Origin: Bacteriovoracaceae bacterium UBA4097 | GTDB lineage: Bacteria; Bdellovibrionota; Bacteriovoracia; Bacteriovoracales; Bacteriovoracaceae | NCBI GenBank assembly: GCA_002381765.1 | Contig: DFXX01000087.1 | Location: 1-6,595, forward strand | Length of the DNA stretch: 6,595 nt | Reading direction: 5' to 3' | Notes under the pieces: model-generated | What the model saw: the letters and a program-made list of their open reading frames with translations, nothing else | Databases searched by the model: none | Told to the model about the DNA's origin: nothing | Position numbers and translations under genes: made by a program | Shown here: one piece after another, positions 1 to 6,519 of the stretch | Numbering within the stretch: position 1 is the first letter of the stretch | Layout of the letters: every line of letters begins with the position of its first letter

Positions 1-8
1 GTTCGTGA

Positions 9-899
9 TCAATCTTTAGACAACATCTTATTAATAAAAGCCTTCCAAATTGTCATAAAATAATCCACAGATCCATCATGATAGACCAATTCTTAATATA
101 GTAAAGATCGCACTCAATGCGCTTTTTCCATGCTGGTATCCTCACGTCAGCCATTGACTTGCGCCCAAACGGTGATGGTAGCTTTTATCTTATGGCGGAG
201 CATATAGGTTGGAATGTATTGTTTAAATTGTTTAACAAATAACGAACGCTCAGGTCTTGGTCCTTCAAGACTCTTGTCACCTAATATGACGTTAAAAAGT
301 TGTGGTAGTTCATCCAGCGAAGTTGTGCAAAAAAATTCCGATATTAATTGCACGTAGATCGTCTTTAATCGTCCGAGTTTCTTCATTGGAGCTTCCTACA
401 GTCATAGAACTGGAATTTATACATTTTAAATTCATTACCATCAAGACCCATGTGGATTCGATAATAAAGGATAGGTCCTTTAGAAGTAAGTTCAACCAAA
501 AGAGCTATGAGAGTTAGGTGTGGGGAAATCACTAAAATTCCTACACTACAATTGAGAATATTTTATATCGGGTTCATTAATCACCTTGGTCAAAGTTTCC
601 GCCATCTAATCGACCACCAGATATCCCACTAAAGCGCGAAGGTGTTAGCTATAATCGCCGAGAAAATTTCTTTATGAGCTGTCGTTAGCGAGCGGCTGGT
701 GAAAATCTCTTCACGTTTAAAGTAATAGCAATTATAAAAAGTAAGCAGGACTGAGAACTTCAAATAGAGGTTATAAAGACCTCTTAGGCCGAAAGCAAGG
801 TACTTTCAAAGCGTAGGTAGTAAGAGTCCCCAAGCAGTATTGATGGTAACAAGATCAATGGTCTTAATACTAGTCTCAAAACGACGAGTTGCCTGACAT
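9..899 (-). pseudogene. Broken undecaprenyl-phosphate sugar phosphotransferase (WcaJ/EPS sugar transferase family)
   Basis: An intact member would transfer a sugar phosphate onto undecaprenyl phosphate in the inner membrane, the first step of exopolysaccharide or O-antigen repeat synthesis. Family pieces appear in order but in different minus-strand frames. The N-terminal part reads RRFETSIKTIDLV, then YYLRFESTLLSA (about 790-825), then YYFKREEIFTSRSL (about 680-725). The catalytic C-terminal part includes LTSKGPI and MGLDGNEFKMYKF (about 410-490), NEETRTIKDD, TTSLDELPQLFNV, GPRPE, YMLRHKIK and WAQVNG. The next codon, where the family has Trp, is TGA (147-149). The homology then resumes as DTS, IECDLYYIKNWSIMMDLW and, in another frame, TIWKAFINK with a stop at 9-11. 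About 300 codons remain against roughly 460 in the family. The missing part is the central region, so an internal deletion is likely besides at least five frameshifts and stops. The 5' limit is uncertain. Confidence 0.88.
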
Positions 900-931
900 A
901 TTCAACCTAATAAGAAATTTTGCAAATGTTA

Positions 932-2104
932 CTAAACGCTCCTATCTGCGTCTAGAGCGAAGCATGTACTTAAAGCATAGACGAAGAATATCATTGAAGC
1001 GTTATTAGCATCAAAGGTCATCTCAAATTGGCTTGAAATAACAAATGCCACTCCAAATGGAGCTACGAGTGCCTTAACTAGTCTTCCTTCGCGAAACACT
1101 TCCCTGGCCCAGCAGAGAACCCAGCCTAGAAAGAAAAAGAGACCGATGAAGCCAGTTCCACTCGCAACCTCAAGAAAGAGATTGTGGGAGTGAGCATTAT
1201 TGTAGTGTTTGGCATCGAGGTCATACTGTTTTTTAATTCGGTCAAGTTGAGAATGATAATTTGAGAGCCCCCAACCTAGAACTGGTTTTTCTTGAATAGC
1301 GATAACCGCTGCCTTCCATTGACTCCAGCGGATATTGTCTGAGCCATTGTCCTTGTTCATCAAGAAGCGGGAGTTGTAATTCCCTGATCCAAAAAAGTAG
1401 ACGAGGGCGAGTCCCACTACACCTAAAACGGCAAGTCCACCGAGGGTTATACCCAACTTTCTTTTATAGTAATAAAGAACAAAGGGGAGGCCGCAAAGGA
1501 ATCCAAGCAAGGCTCCTCGAGTATAAGTGAAGTAAAGACCTGAGAATCCAAGAATTAAAGCTACGATACCAAGACGCCAGTTAAACCATTGTTTAATCTT
1601 TTCGTGGTGGAGAATACATCCTAGAAGAGTCAGGAGAAGCATTCCGGAACCATAGCCATATCTCAGAGTGTCGGTGAAACCACGAGCTCGATCTATTCCA
1701 TTGGTGAAAAAAGTGTAAGTCGCATAGGCGCCAGCCAGTGCCACTGATACTAAGAAAGTATTTGAAATAAACTTCTTAGTCTTCTCGGTTGAATCATTTA
1801 ACCAAGCTTGTAGTACAAAAATTCCACCGAAACCAAAGATGTAATATTTTAAACGACCAAAGTTCTTACCAGGCTTAGGGAGAAGATCGTAGCTAACAAC
1901 GAGACTAAGAAAAGCCACAACAATAAAGGCGAGGAGGAACCAGGCACTTTTGGGAAGATGTTTATAAGTCTTATTCTTCGACGCTTGGAAGGTGTAGTAG
2001 ACAACAGGAATAGCAAACAGAATTTGATATCCTGCCAAGATAGAAACAGATATGAGGATTCCTGCTGCTAGGAGAAAAAGTGCAGCCGTTGTTAGCTTAT
2101 TCAT
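932..2104 (-). CDS. O-antigen ligase / polymerase-like membrane protein (Wzy_C family)
   Basis: This is a 390-residue, very hydrophobic protein with about ten predicted membrane segments, for example near residues 5-38, 53-71, 87-100, 115-133, 150-165, 178-192, 196-213, 218-237, 315-332 and 345-382. Family marks are the YTRGALLGFLCG segment (194-205, conserved Arg196), the RWSQWKAAVIAIQEKPVLGWGL stretch (259-280, ending in the usual P-x-LGxG turn) and the periplasmic NAHSHNLFLEVASGTG motif (303-318), with His305 and His307 at the position of the catalytic histidine of WaaL-type ligases. Such proteins join or polymerise undecaprenyl-linked glycan at the periplasmic face of the inner membrane. 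Ligase and polymerase cannot be told apart from sequence alone. The start is the first ATG; no convincing Shine-Dalgarno sequence precedes it, and a REP-like palindrome lies only 4 bases upstream. The downstream sugar transferase is broken, so the gene may have lost its pathway. Confidence 0.9.
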   Translation of the reverse strand: MNKLTTAALFLLAAGILISVSILAGYQILFAIPVVYYTFQASKNKTYKHLPKSAWFLLAFIVVAFLSLVVSYDLLPKPGKNFGRLKYYIFGFGGIFVLQAWLNDSTEKTKKFISNTFLVSVALAGAYATYTFFTNGIDRARGFTDTLRYGYGSGMLLLTLLGCILHHEKIKQWFNWRLGIVALILGFSGLYFTYTRGALLGFLCGLPFVLYYYKRKLGITLGGLAVLGVVGLALVYFFGSGNYNSRFLMNKDNGSDNIRWSQWKAAVIAIQEKPVLGWGLSNYHSQLDRIKKQYDLDAKHYNNAHSHNLFLEVASGTGFIGLFFFLGWVLCWAREVFREGRLVKALVAPFGVAFVISSQFEMTFDANNASMIFFVYALSTCFALDADRSV

Positions 2105-2107
2105 GCC

Positions 2108-2150
2108 AAAAAGGTAACTTATACCTAAATAAGTGTCAGCTGCCTTTTTT
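2108..2150 (-). repeat. Degenerate REP-like palindrome between the ligase gene and an upstream remnant
   Basis: On the minus strand, 2148 down to 2121 matches 5307-5334 at 24 of 28 positions, including the identical core CTGACACTT and the downstream TAGGTAT. The element has imperfect inverted ends (AAAAAGGTAACTT at 2108-2120 against AAGTGTCAGCTGCCTTTTTT at 2131-2150). It also has a small inner hairpin, AGGTA/TACCT. The TGA inside it (2136-2138) closes the upstream remnant's reading frame. It could form a transcript-end hairpin, but it ends only 4 bases before the ligase ATG. Confidence 0.65.
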
Positions 2151-2409
2151 CAAACGATTGAATACAGGGATCTCCTTCTCAATTGCGCCATCCAACGTCG
2201 CCAAGGCCAACGCCTGAAAATTTGTAGGAGTGATATAGGTATGAGGATCAACTGACTTATTAAAGAATCCATTATAAACCATCGCCGTGAGATAGGATTC
2301 ATTGCTTTGCCATGTAACTTTCTGTATTTTTCAGATACACAGACCTCAGGTGCCGTCATGATGAATAAGAGCAAGGGGAGCAAGAAGTTTCTTTCCCAAT
2401 TTATTATAT
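2136..2409 (-). pseudogene. Remnant of an unidentified gene
   Basis: I do not recognise this protein. The best-looking minus-strand frame reads KIQKVTWQSNESYLTAMVYN, continues through NKSVDPHTYITPTNFQALAL and ends EIPVFNRLKKGS with a TGA stop at 2136-2138. The last 60-odd codons are open, and the composition and absence of rare residues look protein-like. Further upstream the same frame gives KLGKKLLAPLALIHHDGT but is interrupted by TGA codons near 2330 and 2350, so a full-length gene is not present. The final KGS codons and the stop come from the REP-like element, not from the original gene. A 77-residue ORF in another frame (2150-2383) overlaps it and ends in an Arg/Trp-rich tail, which looks like a shadow. 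It may be a decayed member of the adjoining polysaccharide cluster; that is inference. Confidence 0.4.
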
Positions 2410-2470
2410 TAAAGCGTCGTAAGTTGCTGTTTATGCTTTAAGCCCTAAGGAGTTTTACGAAAATACCCTC

Positions 2471-2531
2471 TTTTTTGTAAGATTTGTTACAAAAATCCCC
2501 CCTTTTATGTAAGACTTGTTATATTATAGGT
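2471..2531 (+). promoter_or_regulatory. Direct repeat plus extended -10 just upstream of the first ATPase gene
   Basis: Two 19-bp direct repeats, TTTTTTGTAAGATTTGTTA (2471-2489) and TTTTATGTAAGACTTGTTA (2503-2521), match at 17 of 19 positions and are 32 bp apart, close to three DNA turns. The second copy runs into an extended -10-like sequence, TG at 2517-2518 and TATATT at 2520-2525. No good -35 hexamer is seen. A start point about 7 bases downstream would fall on or next to the ATG at 2532, giving a leaderless message. This fits the lack of a Shine-Dalgarno sequence. The repeats could be an operator; that is inference. Confidence 0.45.
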
Positions 2532-3899
2532 ATGTATCGATACGCCATAAACGACCTGAAAAAATGGTCAGATTCATCTACACCCAAACCTCTAGTCATC
2601 AGAGGAGCTCGCCAAGTTGGGAAATCAACTTTAGTCAGGCTTTTCTGTGAAACCAATAAGCTTGATCTTATTGAGATCAACCTTGAAAAAAATAAATTAC
2701 GAGAACTCGATAATCAAACCAGCTTTTCGATCAATAAAGTTCTCGCTGAAATCGAGCTGGTCACAAAAAAGAAGTTTAGTGAGAATTCTGTTCTTTTCTT
2801 AGATGAGATTCAGGAACAGCCACTTGCGTTTAATAGACTAAGATATTTCTACGAGGATAAACCAGGGCTTAAGGTCATTACGGCCGGATCATTGCTTGAT
2901 GTTATTATCGATGAAGCTAATTTCTCCATGCCGGTTGGAAGAGTTGAATATTACTTCCTTGGGCCTCTTACTTTTCGTGAGTTTCTAATGGCAAAAAAAG
3001 AAGAGATTCTTTTGGAGCAGTTAAACTCTCTTTCACATGAGTCTCCTGGCCCTCAAATATTACATCAGCAAGCAGTTGAACTTTTAAAAGAATACTACTT
3101 TGTGGGAGGAATGCCTGAAGCTGTAAAAACGTTTATAGAATCCAACGATATGGATTTGGTTCGAGATGTACAAAATAACTTATTACAAACCTATCGTGAT
3201 GATATTCCTAAGTACACCAAATCAAATCAAGGCAGCAGAGTTAAAGAGGTTTTCGATTATGTACCTGCTCATTTAGGACAGGGGAAAATAAAGTTTAATG
3301 CAATCTCCGAAACGAACTCAACGATAGTCAAAGAGGCCATCAGTACTCTTGATAAAGCTCAAGTCATTATGAAGGTTCTTCACACAAATGCTTCAGGCCT
3401 TCCGTTGTCAGTTGGAGCAGATCAATCTGTTATGAAACTCTATTTCTTAGATATAGGACTTTATAATGCATCTACTGGTGTGCAATGGGGCGAACTAATA
3501 AGAACGGAGGAAGATGAGTTGTTGGTCAAAGGAGCTATGGCGGAACAATTTGTGGCCCAGCACTTGAAATACAGAAATCCTAAGCTCAAAGAGGATCTTC
3601 ACTACTGGTTAAGAGGAGGAAAGAAAGAAGCCGCAGAAGTTGACTTTATCATCAATGTCTCGGGTTCAGTTCTTCCTGTAGAAGTCAAAGCTGGCAGCAC
3701 AGGTAAAATGCGCTCCCTCTGGCAATTTGTCGCTGAAAAGAAATCTAAGAAAGTTCTGAAATTTGATCTGAAGTACAGGGACTCATATAAGAGTGAAGTA
3801 ACTCAGAAAGTAGTAACAGCGCAAGGAGTGGTAGAAATTAAATGTGATCTCTATTCTCTCCCTTTATATGTGGTTGAAAGGTTTGGCTCTTTTTTATAA
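2532..3899 (+). CDS. AAA family ATPase with C-terminal DUF4143 domain
   Basis: This 455-residue protein of the widespread AAA/DUF4143 family has a P-loop ATPase domain followed by a nuclease-like C-terminal region. The start is ATG 2532 (MYRYAINDLKKW, the usual opening of the family). An in-frame TTG at 2484 would only add translated direct repeat. Visible motifs are Walker A GARQVGKST (25-33), Walker B VLFLDEIQ (87-94), sensor-like ITAGSLLD (116-123), GRVEYYFLGPLTFREFL (137-153) with a conserved Arg, and GGMPEAV (192-198). The C-terminal part has GAMAEQFVAQHL (334-345), YWLRGG, EVDFII (369-374) and PVEVKAG (382-388), an arrangement like a PD-(D/E)XK fold. The length is normal and there is no membrane segment. 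The cellular role of this family is not settled; ATP hydrolysis and nucleic-acid or regulatory functions are family-level expectation. It stands alone, and the triplicated leader repeats begin 3 bases after its stop. Confidence 0.9.
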   Translation: MYRYAINDLKKWSDSSTPKPLVIRGARQVGKSTLVRLFCETNKLDLIEINLEKNKLRELDNQTSFSINKVLAEIELVTKKKFSENSVLFLDEIQEQPLAFNRLRYFYEDKPGLKVITAGSLLDVIIDEANFSMPVGRVEYYFLGPLTFREFLMAKKEEILLEQLNSLSHESPGPQILHQQAVELLKEYYFVGGMPEAVKTFIESNDMDLVRDVQNNLLQTYRDDIPKYTKSNQGSRVKEVFDYVPAHLGQGKIKFNAISETNSTIVKEAISTLDKAQVIMKVLHTNASGLPLSVGADQSVMKLYFLDIGLYNASTGVQWGELIRTEEDELLVKGAMAEQFVAQHLKYRNPKLKEDLHYWLRGGKKEAAEVDFIINVSGSVLPVEVKAGSTGKMRSLWQFVAEKKSKKVLKFDLKYRDSYKSEVTQKVVTAQGVVEIKCDLYSLPLYVVERFGSFL

Positions 3900-3902
3900 A
3901 CG

Positions 3903-4172
3903 TTTTTCTTCCGCACTCACGCAGACCTTTTTCATTTCAAGCTTTTATCATTTTTTTTCTTGGCCCCCATTTCTCAAAGAAGAGAATCGGGGGAGGGAAT
4001 GCTCATGCTCACCGCTATGCCAGTTAATCGCTCTCATGGACCCCTTGGTGTGCTAGCACCTGGGCTCGGTTCAAGAGAACCAGCTTACCCTCCCTCTTAA
4101 ATTATAACTCATCCCCGAGATGATTAAAATGTCCAAAAGGTGCACAGTAAAATACTCCTCCAGAAGCAGTAA
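3903..4172 (+). repeat. 270-bp tandem repeat, copy A
   Basis: First of three head-to-tail copies (3911 aligns with 4181 and 4451), beginning 3 bases after the ATPase stop codon. It holds the outer arms GGGGGAGGG (3989-3997) and CCCTCCCTC (4088-4096), an inner stem GGTG/CACC (4047-4060) flanked by CCC/GGG, and GGTTC/GAACC (4068-4081, loop AAGA). It ends with AAAAGGTGCACAG, as in the transposase leader, but reads AAAATACTCC where copy C has the ATG, so nothing can start here. No credible gene lies in it; the short ORF over 3844-4056 is repeat sequence read by chance. Confidence 0.93.
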
Positions 4173-4442
4173 TTTTTTTTTAGCACTCAGGCAGACCACT
4201 TTCATTTCAAGCTTTTAGCATTTTGATAATTGGCCTTGATTTCTCAAGGAAGGGAATTGGGGGAGGGAACGCTCACGCTCCACGCTCATCCAGTTCATTG
4301 TTTTTGTGGACCCCTCGGTGTGACAGCACCTGGGCTCGGTTCAAATGAACCAGCTTACCCTCCCTCTTAAATTATAACTCATCCCCGTGATGATTAAAAT
4401 GTCCAAAAGGTGCACAGTAAAATACTCCGCCAGAAGCAGTAA
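4173..4442 (+). repeat. 270-bp tandem repeat, copy B
   Basis: Second copy, exactly 270 bp downstream of copy A. The last 110 or so bases differ from copy A at only a handful of sites, whereas the middle (about 4280-4310) is clearly diverged. The outer arms (4259-4267 and 4358-4366) are unchanged. The GGTG/CACC stem keeps its pairing although the loop changes from TGCTAG to TGACAG, and GGTTC/GAACC keeps its stem with loop AAAT. It also lacks the transposase ATG (AAAATACTCC) and ends with CCAGAAGCAGTAA and a run of T, like copy A. Confidence 0.93.
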
Positions 4443-4692
4443 TTTTTTTTCCGCACTCAGGCAGAGTTCTTTGATTTCAAGCTTATATGATTTTGTTTCT
4501 TGGCCTTGATTTCTCAAGGAAGTGAATTGGGGGAGGGAATGCTCATGCTCCACGTAATGCCATTTCATCGTTAAACAGGACCCCTTGGTGTGCTAGCACC
4601 TGGGGCTCGGTTCAAATGAACCAGCTTACCCTCCCTCCTAAATTATAACTCATCCCCGTGATGATTAAAATGTCCAAAAGGTGCACAGTAAA
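4443..4692 (+). repeat. Tandem repeat copy C: leader of the RAYT transposase gene
   Basis: Third copy, with one extra G near 4600, so its 3' half is offset by 271 bp. Outer arms are at 4529-4537 and 4629-4637. The CCCC/GGGG plus GGTG/CACC hairpin is longest here because of the extra G, and GGTTC/GAACC has loop AAAT. It departs from copies A and B at the transposase ATG. A Shine-Dalgarno-like AAGGTG (4678-4683) sits 9 bases before ATG 4693 and decides that start. It may act as a structured mRNA leader, or as the hairpin-bearing left end of the transposable unit. Confidence 0.9.
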
Positions 4693-5319
4693 ATGCCGCG
4701 TCCACTACTTATCCGCTCAGATCGTCACCCTTATCACATCACTTGCAGGTGCAATAATAAGGAATTCTTTCCTCTCCCCATGGATGAGGTGTGGCAGATA
4801 ATGATGAGAGAACTTATGCGCGCTCATAGGGATCACGCTCTGGCAATCCATGCCTTCGTCCTCATGGGAAATCATCTGCATCTGCTTTGCCACACTCCCA
4901 AGGCCAATCTCGATCAGATCATGCACTCCTTCATGCGAACCACTTCGTTTGTGATCACTCGCCGCGCTCAGAGTATTAATCATCTTTGGGGAGGTCGGTA
5001 TAAGTGGAGTCTGATCGATTCTCAGACTCATTATTATCAGGTCTATCGCTATATCTATCAGAATCCCATTCGGGCTGGAATAGCGAATAGGGTAGAAGAT
5101 TACCCATTCACGAGCTTAAGACGTCCCGTGCCTTTTCCGCTTCACTCCTTCGTTCCCATGTCCTTTGGCGGTGAGGAGGGCGAACTCATCTGGCTCAACG
5201 AGCGCTATGAAAAAGAAGACCAGGAGCTCATCAAGCTCGGCCTCAGGAAGAGCCAGTTCGACATAAACCGCCGAAAACTCAAATCTTTCTTACGCCTCAC
5301 GCCGCCAAAAGGTACCTGA
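4693..5319 (+). CDS. REP-associated tyrosine transposase (RAYT, Y1/HUH family, IS200-like)
   Basis: This is a 208-residue single-domain HUH endonuclease. Such enzymes cut and join single-stranded DNA at hairpins, and RAYTs act on REP palindromes. Motifs: MPRPLLIRSDRHPYHITCRC (1-20, typical opening with NNKEFF after it), AFVLMGNHLHLLCHTP (54-69) with the metal-binding pair His61 and His63, LDQIMHSFMRTT (73-84), LWGGRYKW (98-105), and YRYIYQNPIRAGI (118-130), where Tyr120 is the likely nucleophile, followed by DYPFTSLR (136-143). All key residues are present, so it looks functional. The start is ATG 4693, preceded by AAGGTG; the in-frame GTG at 4681 lies inside that site's spacer and is rejected. 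The end is unusual: the last codons, KGT, and the TGA stop are part of the REP-like sequence at 5307-5334. The gene looks richer in G+C than both ATPase genes, in keeping with horizontal origin. Confidence 0.93.
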   Translation: MPRPLLIRSDRHPYHITCRCNNKEFFPLPMDEVWQIMMRELMRAHRDHALAIHAFVLMGNHLHLLCHTPKANLDQIMHSFMRTTSFVITRRAQSINHLWGGRYKWSLIDSQTHYYQVYRYIYQNPIRAGIANRVEDYPFTSLRRPVPFPLHSFVPMSFGGEEGELIWLNERYEKEDQELIKLGLRKSQFDINRRKLKSFLRLTPPKGT

Positions 5320-5334
5320 CACTTTTCTAGGTAT
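5307..5334 (+). repeat. REP-like element spanning the transposase stop and the ATPase stop
   Basis: AAAAGGTACCTGACACTTTT (5307-5326) followed by CTAGGTAT. The TGA at 5317-5319 is the transposase stop. CTA at 5327-5329 is, on the minus strand, the TAG stop of the converging ATPase gene. Thus two genes end inside one element, with only seven bases between their stops. Related copies lie at 2121-2148 (minus) and 6512-6541 (minus), and a core copy at 6562-6576 (plus). It is the probable right-hand border of the RAYT unit. Confidence 0.75.
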
Positions 5335-6478
5335 TGGCCTTTAGAAAGGTTAAAGGAGATTTTTCAAATTCTTGGTAATTCTCCAAAGTGATAATAACGC
5401 TGAAAGCAGATGGATTCTTCTTACTGAATGCCTCTAGTCCTTTCGCACTTTTTTTTCTTCCAGACTTCACTTCAATCGCCCAAATATTTTTGCCTTTCTT
5501 GACTACATAATCAACTTCTTCATTGCCCTCACGCCAATAGTAAAGTTCTAGTCCCGTTCTATGGAGCTGGGCCCCTACGATGAGTTCAAAAACACGGCCT
5601 TTTTCTTCTGCTGAATATTCTGACAAGAGACTTATGTAATAGAAAGCTGGGCATAGAGGGAGTATTTTTGGGGAAGATGATTTTAACTTAACTGCTTTAG
5701 GTGAATACTTCTCTAATGGCCGTAGCAAAAAGGCTCCTTCAAAGAGATGGATATAATGCTTAATGAGGTCTGTATTGCCCTTGTTCTGGAGTTGCCCCAG
5801 GATTTTCGTATAGCTGATTTCTTGAGCTGGATATGCGATGAGGATTTCAAAGGCCTGCTTGAATAAAGCAGGGGACTTTACTGTGTGATTGAGTAGGATG
5901 TCCTTTTCAATAACATTTTTAACAATCGAGTTCTGAACATATTGCGCCCAATTTTCTTCGTCCTTCATGAGTCCATATGAACCAGGGTAACCTCCAAATT
6001 TAATGTAATCTTCAAAGCTTAATTCATAGGCTTCTTTTGATTCTGCAAAGTTCCAATGATTGGCCTTAATTAATTGAAAGCGCCCAGTTAGGCTTTCTGT
6101 GAGACCTCTTTGAATCTCCAGAGAACTAGATCCTAATAAAACACACTGAATGGGATTCTTTCTTCTGCTCTCCTCATCCCAAAATTTCTTTATGGATTCT
6201 GCCCAATTCTCCACTTTTTGGATTTCATCAATGATAATGACAGCACCTTTATCTCGAGCTATTTGCCAATTCTCTAGTAGCCAACTATGTGTCGCATTGA
6301 AGATTTTATCTGCACTGATGTAGTGGAATTCTTGGTCAAAGTGGTTCTCAAAAAACCAAAGTGTTGTGGTGGTTTTGCCCACTTGCCTAGGACCCAAAAT
6401 GACCTGGATAAAGCCTGACTGGGCCCTGAGGTTAGATTCTAAAGTACTGATAAAAGGGAGTCTTATAAGCTTTTTCAT
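5327..6478 (-). CDS. AAA family ATPase with C-terminal DUF4143-type domain (second, divergent copy)
   Basis: A 383-residue P-loop ATPase built like the one at 2532-3899 but clearly a different subfamily: shorter, with little similarity outside the motifs. Motifs are Walker A GPRQVGKTT (29-37), Walker B AVIIIDEIQKV (79-89), sensor-like VLLGSSSLEIQ (113-123), LTESLTGRFQ (126-135) with a conserved Arg, and FGGYPGSY (161-168). The C-terminal nuclease-like region has GRVFELIVGAQL (294-305), YYWREGNEEVDYVV (313-326) and IWAIEVKSGR (332-341), giving the E/D...EVK pattern of a PD-(D/E)XK-like fold. The length suits the family. ATG 6478 is the only sensible start, and no Shine-Dalgarno sequence is present. 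The gene converges on the transposase and is enclosed by inverted REP-like copies, so it may be cargo moved with them. Its function is not known; ATP binding is the firm prediction. Confidence 0.9.
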   Translation of the reverse strand: MKKLIRLPFISTLESNLRAQSGFIQVILGPRQVGKTTTTLWFFENHFDQEFHYISADKIFNATHSWLLENWQIARDKGAVIIIDEIQKVENWAESIKKFWDEESRRKNPIQCVLLGSSSLEIQRGLTESLTGRFQLIKANHWNFAESKEAYELSFEDYIKFGGYPGSYGLMKDEENWAQYVQNSIVKNVIEKDILLNHTVKSPALFKQAFEILIAYPAQEISYTKILGQLQNKGNTDLIKHYIHLFEGAFLLRPLEKYSPKAVKLKSSSPKILPLCPAFYYISLLSEYSAEEKGRVFELIVGAQLHRTGLELYYWREGNEEVDYVVKKGKNIWAIEVKSGRKKSAKGLEAFSKKNPSAFSVIITLENYQEFEKSPLTFLKANT

Positions 6479-6519
6479 ATCTACTAGCTTAGTCTATCAA
6501 ATTTACTAGGTCAATCTAG
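6479..6519 (-). promoter_or_regulatory. Direct repeat and possible promoter of the second ATPase gene
   Basis: On the minus strand TAGATTGACCTAGTA (6518-6504) and TAGACTAAGCTAGTA (6496-6482) are direct repeats, 12 of 15 identical and 22 bp apart, about two DNA turns. The second copy carries an extended -10-like TG-A-TAGACT, ending 12 bases before the ATG. An alternative pairing is TTGACC (6509-6514) with a poor TAAGCT hexamer (6486-6491) at 17-bp spacing. Either gives a message with almost no 5' leader. The arrangement resembles that upstream of the first ATPase gene, although the repeated words differ. Confidence 0.4.

Noticed and set aside
302..517. 71-residue plus-strand ORF
   Set aside because: It lies antisense to readable sugar transferase homology.
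2150..2383. 77-residue minus-strand ORF with a hydrophobic start
   Set aside because: Its C-terminal half is an Arg/Trp-rich out-of-frame reading of the better remnant frame ending at 2136; no ribosome binding site.
2484..2531. In-frame TTG extension of the first ATPase by 16 residues
   Set aside because: It would translate the direct repeat; the family begins at MYRYAINDL and the probable promoter lies inside the extension.
3844..4056. 70-residue plus-strand ORF
   Set aside because: It overlaps the ATPase 3' end and copy A of the repeat; the frame is not kept in copies B and C.
4068..4081. GGTTCAAGAGAACC (and GGTTCAAATGAACC in the other copies) looks like a tRNA T-arm
   Set aside because: No acceptor, D or anticodon arms can be placed around it; it is one hairpin of the repeat.
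4341..4568. 75-residue minus-strand ORF
   Set aside because: It spans copies B and C of the repeat; there is no matching frame between copies and no recognisable protein features.
4681..4692. GTG start four codons before the transposase ATG
   Set aside because: It overlaps the AAGGTG ribosome binding site; the family begins MPRP.
3903..4692. CRISPR-like array
   Set aside because: The units are 270 bp, contiguous and without short repeat/spacer alternation or cas genes.
4717..5031. 104-residue ORF antisense to the transposase
   Set aside because: It is the shadow of a gene with clear HUH motifs on the other strand.
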